This document shows, one piece after another, positions 5,064 through 7,688 of a DNA stretch of 7,688 nt (positions are counted from its first letter, which is position 1; each line of letters opens with the position of its first letter). The translations under genes and the position numbers were made by a program. Below the pieces are notes generated by a model that saw only the letters and a program-made list of their open reading frames with translations, was not told where the DNA came from and did not search any database. The stretch is from contig JAJBVF010000028.1 in NCBI GenBank assembly GCA_020859965.1, positions 1 to 7,688 on the forward strand, in the 5' to 3' direction. The DNA is from Clostridiales bacterium. GTDB lineage: Bacteria > Bacillota > Clostridia > Lachnospirales > Lachnospiraceae.

Positions 5064-5876
5064 ATGGATTATTTGGAATATGGGGTGCTTGACAGCTATG
5101 AGACGGTGAAAGGGATGCTGACTGTAGATTTGATTAACCGTGACCAGAATAAGGAATTTCTGAAAGGGATTCCCCGTCATGATATGGAGGATCTCTCGCT
5201 GATATACCGAATCCGAATAAACGGTGATGATAACGAACTGATGGCTGACATTCTTTTTACCAATAAGATGCTGGAGAGATACGGGATAACGCCGGAGCAG
5301 CTGCATCATGACGCATTGGAAACTGCTGGCAGAAAAGAGCCGCTTTGTATCCTGACCGTGAAAGAAATAATGGAAAGGATGTCAGACATGTTGGGTATGC
5401 CGGCACTTCTGGAAATACCGGAACAGGAAGCGGAATATGGGTTTTCTCTTTATATGGCTACAAACCTGTCTGGAAGAAAAGGGGCATCTGTGATCGCTTA
5501 TCCGGAATTTATGGATAAGGCTTCTGAAAAATTGAATGGCGATTTTTATATTTTCCCGTCTTCTGTAAATGAGGTTATGATGCTTCCGGATGATGGTGAA
5601 CAGAACTGGAGAAATCTGGAGAATGTTGTCCGTGGAATAAATAAGGATTCGATCCCTTCAGGAGAAAAACTGTCAGATAAGGTCTATCATTATGACAGCC
5701 GGGAAAGAGTGTTTGAATTTGCGGAAAAATATGAAAGCAGAAAGCAGGAACGGACAGAGCCAGGCCACTCGGTTCTGGGCGATTTAAAGGCATTCAGCGA
5801 AAAAGCTGAAAAAGCAGATCAGAGCCGGCAGAAACCAAAGTCCAGACCAGTTTCATCACAGGATGTATCGCTGTGA
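5064..5876 (+). CDS. DUF5688-family protein, short form
   Basis: A 270-aa protein of unknown biochemical role, common on Firmicutes ICEs. The recognisable family features are VKGMLTVDLINRDQNKEFL (15-33), MEDLSLIYRI (41-50), NKMLERYGITPEQLH (67-81), YMATNLSGRKGASVIAYPE (130-148), GDFYIFPSSVNEVMMLPD (159-176), and LSDKVYHYDS (203-212). It seems to lack the roughly 100-residue N-terminal part that I recall from longer family members; no remnant is visible upstream in frame. The start ATG at 5064 has only a weak GAGCGGG site, so coupling to the gene 24 bases upstream is likely. The C-terminal 50 residues are charged, low complexity and end in DVSL. Confidence 0.75.
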   Translation: MDYLEYGVLDSYETVKGMLTVDLINRDQNKEFLKGIPRHDMEDLSLIYRIRINGDDNELMADILFTNKMLERYGITPEQLHHDALETAGRKEPLCILTVKEIMERMSDMLGMPALLEIPEQEAEYGFSLYMATNLSGRKGASVIAYPEFMDKASEKLNGDFYIFPSSVNEVMMLPDDGEQNWRNLENVVRGINKDSIPSGEKLSDKVYHYDSRERVFEFAEKYESRKQERTEPGHSVLGDLKAFSEKAEKADQSRQKPKSRPVSSQDVSL

Positions 5877-5920
5877 TTCATGGACCAGGCAGTCAGAGTA
5901 AACAGGGAAAGGAGGAACCC

Positions 5921-6553
5921 ATGAAGGAATATGATGTCACGATCAAGGAGACTCTGGAAAAAACAGTTTCCATGAAAGCTGATTCAAAGGAAGAAGCAGA
6001 GGAAAAGGTCAGGCAGGGTTACTACAACTCGGAATATGTGCTTGATGCGGATAATTTTTCAGATGTTGATTTTAAAAGTGATGAGGGCAGGGAAATAACC
6101 CGTGAGGGAAGCAAACTGGATGTACTTCTGGTAAAGCCGGGAAAAGTTCCCATTCCTTATCAGGTCGGCTCGGAGCTGGAGGATCTTCAGGCGGCAGTGG
6201 GAGGAGATATTGAGGAAGTGTATCTGGATGATGAGGATGTCGGGATCATCTGTAATGAACAGGGAAAGAACATTGGACTGTCCCTGAACCGCGCTCTCCG
6301 TGATGCAGACGGACAGATGTATGACATCCTCACCGGTGATTTTCTTGTGGTTGGTCTGGGCGAGGAAGATTATTGCTCCCTCACACCGGAGCAGATGGAA
6401 AAATATGAAAAGCGTTTCCATTATCCGGAGACTTTCGTGAAGATGGGGCGGAGCATAATGGCCCTGCCAATCAGGGATGAGCCGAAAGAGGGCGCTGCAA
6501 AAGAAAAATCAACAGACATGAAACGAGCACAGCCATCACCGGTATCTCTGTGA
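5921..6553 (+). CDS. DpnD/PcfM-like N domain fused to DUF3846
   Basis: This encodes 210 aa. ATG 5921 is chosen because AAAGGAGG (5908-5915) lies 5 bases upstream; the longer in-frame GTG at 5873 overlaps the previous stop but lacks a site of its own. Residues 1-52 (MKEYDVTIKETLEKTV, SKEEAEEKVRQG, YNSEYVLDADNFSDVDF) match the DpnD/PcfM-like small domain. Residues 66-170 (LDVLLVKPGKVPIPYQVG, LQAAVGGDIEEVY, GLSLNRALRD, YDILTGDFLVVG, SLTPEQMEKYEKRF) match DUF3846. Both are known from conjugative elements with no established activity. The last 35 residues are charged, low complexity and end in PSPVSL. The 3' end is part of a terminator stem. Confidence 0.82.
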   Translation: MKEYDVTIKETLEKTVSMKADSKEEAEEKVRQGYYNSEYVLDADNFSDVDFKSDEGREITREGSKLDVLLVKPGKVPIPYQVGSELEDLQAAVGGDIEEVYLDDEDVGIICNEQGKNIGLSLNRALRDADGQMYDILTGDFLVVGLGEEDYCSLTPEQMEKYEKRFHYPETFVKMGRSIMALPIRDEPKEGAAKEKSTDMKRAQPSPVSL

Positions 6554-6569
6554 CAGCGCTGTGCTTTTT
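6526..6569 (+). terminator. rho-independent terminator overlapping the DUF3846 gene end
   Basis: AGCACAGC (6526-6533) pairs perfectly with GCTGTGCT (6558-6565), followed by a T run to 6569. The loop is 24 bases and contains the stop codon, so ribosomes finishing the gene would disrupt the 5' arm. The 3' arm also overlaps a small palindrome, ACAGCGCTGT (6553-6562), an alternative fold. Placed before pcfB, it separates the accessory block from the transfer block. Confidence 0.6.
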
Positions 6570-6598
6570 ATATGCGGCGTCCTTATGCCGGCTGAATT

Positions 6599-6644
6599 GC
6601 CGGAAATGAAGGAAAAGCATACTTTCTTCCGGCCCGGAAAGGAG
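6599..6644 (+). promoter_or_regulatory. competing hairpins over the pcfB ribosome site
   Basis: Three related segments lie in order: GCCGGAA (6599-6605), TTCCGGC (6627-6633) and CCGGAA (6634-6639). Segment 1 pairs perfectly with segment 2, extended by GAA/TTC inside (6608-6610 with 6624-6626). Segment 2 pairs equally with segment 3, around C6633. Segment 3 overlaps AAAGGAG (6638-6644), the ribosome site of pcfB. The two folds exclude each other, so one leaves the site open and the other partly hides it. This is read from sequence; regulation is inferred. Confidence 0.35.
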
Positions 6645-6654
6645 ATGATGAAGG

Positions 6655-7143
6655 ATGCAGGAGGAAGTAGAAAACAAGGCGGTCAACCTGGCAATCAGCA
6701 CGTCAAAGCTGTCAGTCCGGACGGTCATGAATGGTGTCCGGCTTTATCTGAACCACCGTTCTAAGGTAAAGGTGAAGAACAGCCAGAAAGCGGCCGAGGT
6801 TCCGCACGGAAAACAGACAGTGCGGGAGCTGGTCGGGCAGAATCAGGGCGTTTCCACGATACCGATTGCGGAAACAGAGCTGAAAGGGTTTGAAAAGGTG
6901 GCTAAGAAGTACGGTGTGGATTTTGCCATCCGGAAAGATTCATCAGTCAGTCCGCCTCGGTATACCGTCTTTTTTAAAGCCCGTGATGCGGATGCGCTGA
7001 CAGCAGCCTACAAAGAATATTCCGCACAGACAATGCAGAGGTCGAAGCGTCCGAGCGTGAGAAAACAGCTCTCGAAGCTGATTGCGCTTACGGCATCCAT
7101 CCCGAACAGGATACGTCAGAAAAGTCAGGAGCGTGATTTATGA
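6655..7143 (+). CDS. pcfB: PcfB family protein (DUF3801), conjugation accessory
   Basis: A 162-aa soluble protein of the PcfB/DUF3801 family. The N-terminal block MQEEVENKAVNLAISTSKL, then GKQTVRELVGQNQGVS (52-67), KYGVDFAIRKD (85-95) and YTVFFKARDADALTAAYKEY (103-122) are family hallmarks, and length is near normal. In plasmid pCF10, pcfB lies just before pcfC, the VirD4-type coupling protein; here too it directly precedes a VirD4-family gene, sharing ATGA (7140-7143). It therefore probably helps DNA processing or substrate docking at the coupling protein. The ATG at 6655 has AAAGGAG (6638-6644) about 10 bases before it; ATGs at 6645 and 6648 are out of frame. Confidence 0.9.
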   Translation: MQEEVENKAVNLAISTSKLSVRTVMNGVRLYLNHRSKVKVKNSQKAAEVPHGKQTVRELVGQNQGVSTIPIAETELKGFEKVAKKYGVDFAIRKDSSVSPPRYTVFFKARDADALTAAYKEYSAQTMQRSKRPSVRKQLSKLIALTASIPNRIRQKSQERDL

Positions 7144-7670
7144 GTAAGGAAAAAATCACAAAGCTCCTGGCTAAATTTTTGCCCTATTTTCTGATGGGCC
7201 TTATTGCGACCAATCTGGGCGAGGCGTGGCGGCTTGCGGCAGGTGAGACGACAGGAGAAAAGATCCTCGGCCTTATGGCTTCTCTTCCTGCCGCTTTTGG
7301 AAATCCGCTGCCAAGTCTCCATCCATTTGATTTGCTGATTGGACTTCTGAGCGGCGCTGCCCTGTGGCTTGCGGTCTATCTGAAAGGGAAAAACGCAAAG
7401 AAATTCCGCACCAACATGGAATATGGTTCTGCCCGGTGGGGAACGGCAAAGGACATCGAGCCATTTATGGCCCCGAAATTTGAGGATAATATCATTCTCA
7501 CAAAGACCGAGCGGCTGATGATGTCGAACCGGCCAAAGAATCCAGCGAACGCCCGGAATAAGAATGTTCTGATCGTCGGCGGTTCCGGCAGCGGCAAGAC
7601 AAGGTTCTGGTTAAAACCGAATCTGCTGCAGATGCACAGCAGTTATGTGGTCACCGACCCGAAGGGGTAG
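7140..7670 (+). CDS. virD4: VirD4/TraG-family type IV coupling protein, 5' fragment, interrupted
   Basis: This encodes 176 aa, only the first part of a protein normally around 550-650 aa or longer. Two membrane segments are visible at about 12-33 and 63-81, then the conserved MEYGSARWGTAKDI (93-106), Walker A GGSGSGKT (147-154), and SYVVTDPKG (168-176). The family normally continues after DPKG with a T/S residue and a hydrophobic strand. Here TAG follows, then two more in-frame stops within 15 bases and no matching sequence, so this is a break rather than a point mutation. Without Walker B and the rest of the ATPase core it cannot drive transfer. The ATG overlaps the pcfB stop, with AGGAG (7127-7131) 8 bases before. 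The coupling protein normally links relaxosome to the type IV secretion channel. Confidence 0.85.
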   Translation: MSKEKITKLLAKFLPYFLMGLIATNLGEAWRLAAGETTGEKILGLMASLPAAFGNPLPSLHPFDLLIGLLSGAALWLAVYLKGKNAKKFRTNMEYGSARWGTAKDIEPFMAPKFEDNIILTKTERLMMSNRPKNPANARNKNVLIVGGSGSGKTRFWLKPNLLQMHSSYVVTDPKG

Positions 7671-7688
7671 AATAAATAAGGATAAACA
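7668..7688. other. possible junction with an inserted element
   Basis: The last 21 bases (TAGAATAAATAAGG and after) are almost all A and T, unlike the roughly half-GC sequence before, and start exactly where VirD4 homology ends. This fits the end of an inserted mobile element or intron, but too little is visible to name it. No GTGYG start typical of a group II intron is seen. Confidence 0.35.

Noticed and set aside
5873..5920. GTG start for the DpnD/DUF3846 gene overlapping the previous stop
   Set aside because: The added residues are not family-like and ATG 5921 has a strong site 5 bases upstream.
6561..6764. 67-aa open frame before and into pcfB
   Set aside because: It starts within the terminator arm, lacks a ribosome site and overlaps the well-supported pcfB in another frame.
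7665..7688. Group II intron 5' end at the VirD4 break
   Set aside because: The expected GTGYG start is absent and too few bases are visible; kept only as an unnamed insertion possibility.

Overview
The window looks like the left end of an integrative and conjugative element (ICE) in a Clostridia-type Firmicute, probably of the broad Tn1549/Lachnospiraceae-gut type. This rests on three things seen here. Strong AGGAGG-type ribosome sites precede most genes. The gene order is small Cys-rich protein, Rep initiator, DnaC-like loader, ParA, ParB, DUF5688, DUF3846, PcfB, VirD4, all on the + strand. The block starts just downstream of a tRNA gene, a usual tyrosine-recombinase target. No integrase is in view; it would be expected at the other end of the element. 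The exact family and host are inferred.

Layout. Positions 1-70 are chromosomal-looking and end in a small intrinsic terminator. A complete tRNA-Arg(CCU) lies at 71-144. Positions 145-713 are a 569-base AT-rich noncoding zone. It holds a bulged hairpin (153-210), an unusual array of TCTAA/TTAGA half-sites built as two similar modules (255-312 and 448-504), and a clear rho-independent terminator (536-584). The replication and partition block follows: an 84-aa cysteine-rich protein (714-968), a RepA/phage-initiator-like gene broken by a one-base frameshift (1040-1890), a DnaC/IstB-like helicase loader (1887-2720), ParA (2784-3617) and ParB (3574-4509). A perfect 25-bp palindrome lies inside parB. 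After a terminator come three accessory genes: an unknown acidic protein, a DUF5688 protein and a DpnD/PcfM-DUF3846 two-domain protein. A further terminator and a set of competing hairpins lead into pcfB (6655-7143) and the 5' part of a VirD4-family coupling protein (7140-7670).

How it fits together. The Rep/DnaC pair and ParA/ParB suggest that the excised circle replicates and is partitioned. PcfB and VirD4 begin the DNA-transfer module. Terminators in the direction of transcription at 536-584, 4517-4562 and 6526-6569 split this one-way gene row into blocks, which suggests attenuation or antitermination rather than one uniform operon.

Two genes look damaged. The Rep gene has lost one base just before its pentapeptide repeats. 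The coupling-protein gene stops right after its Walker A region, at a switch to AT-rich sequence, as if another element is inserted there. The observations most worth a second look are the two-module half-site array, the parB palindrome and the VirD4 break.
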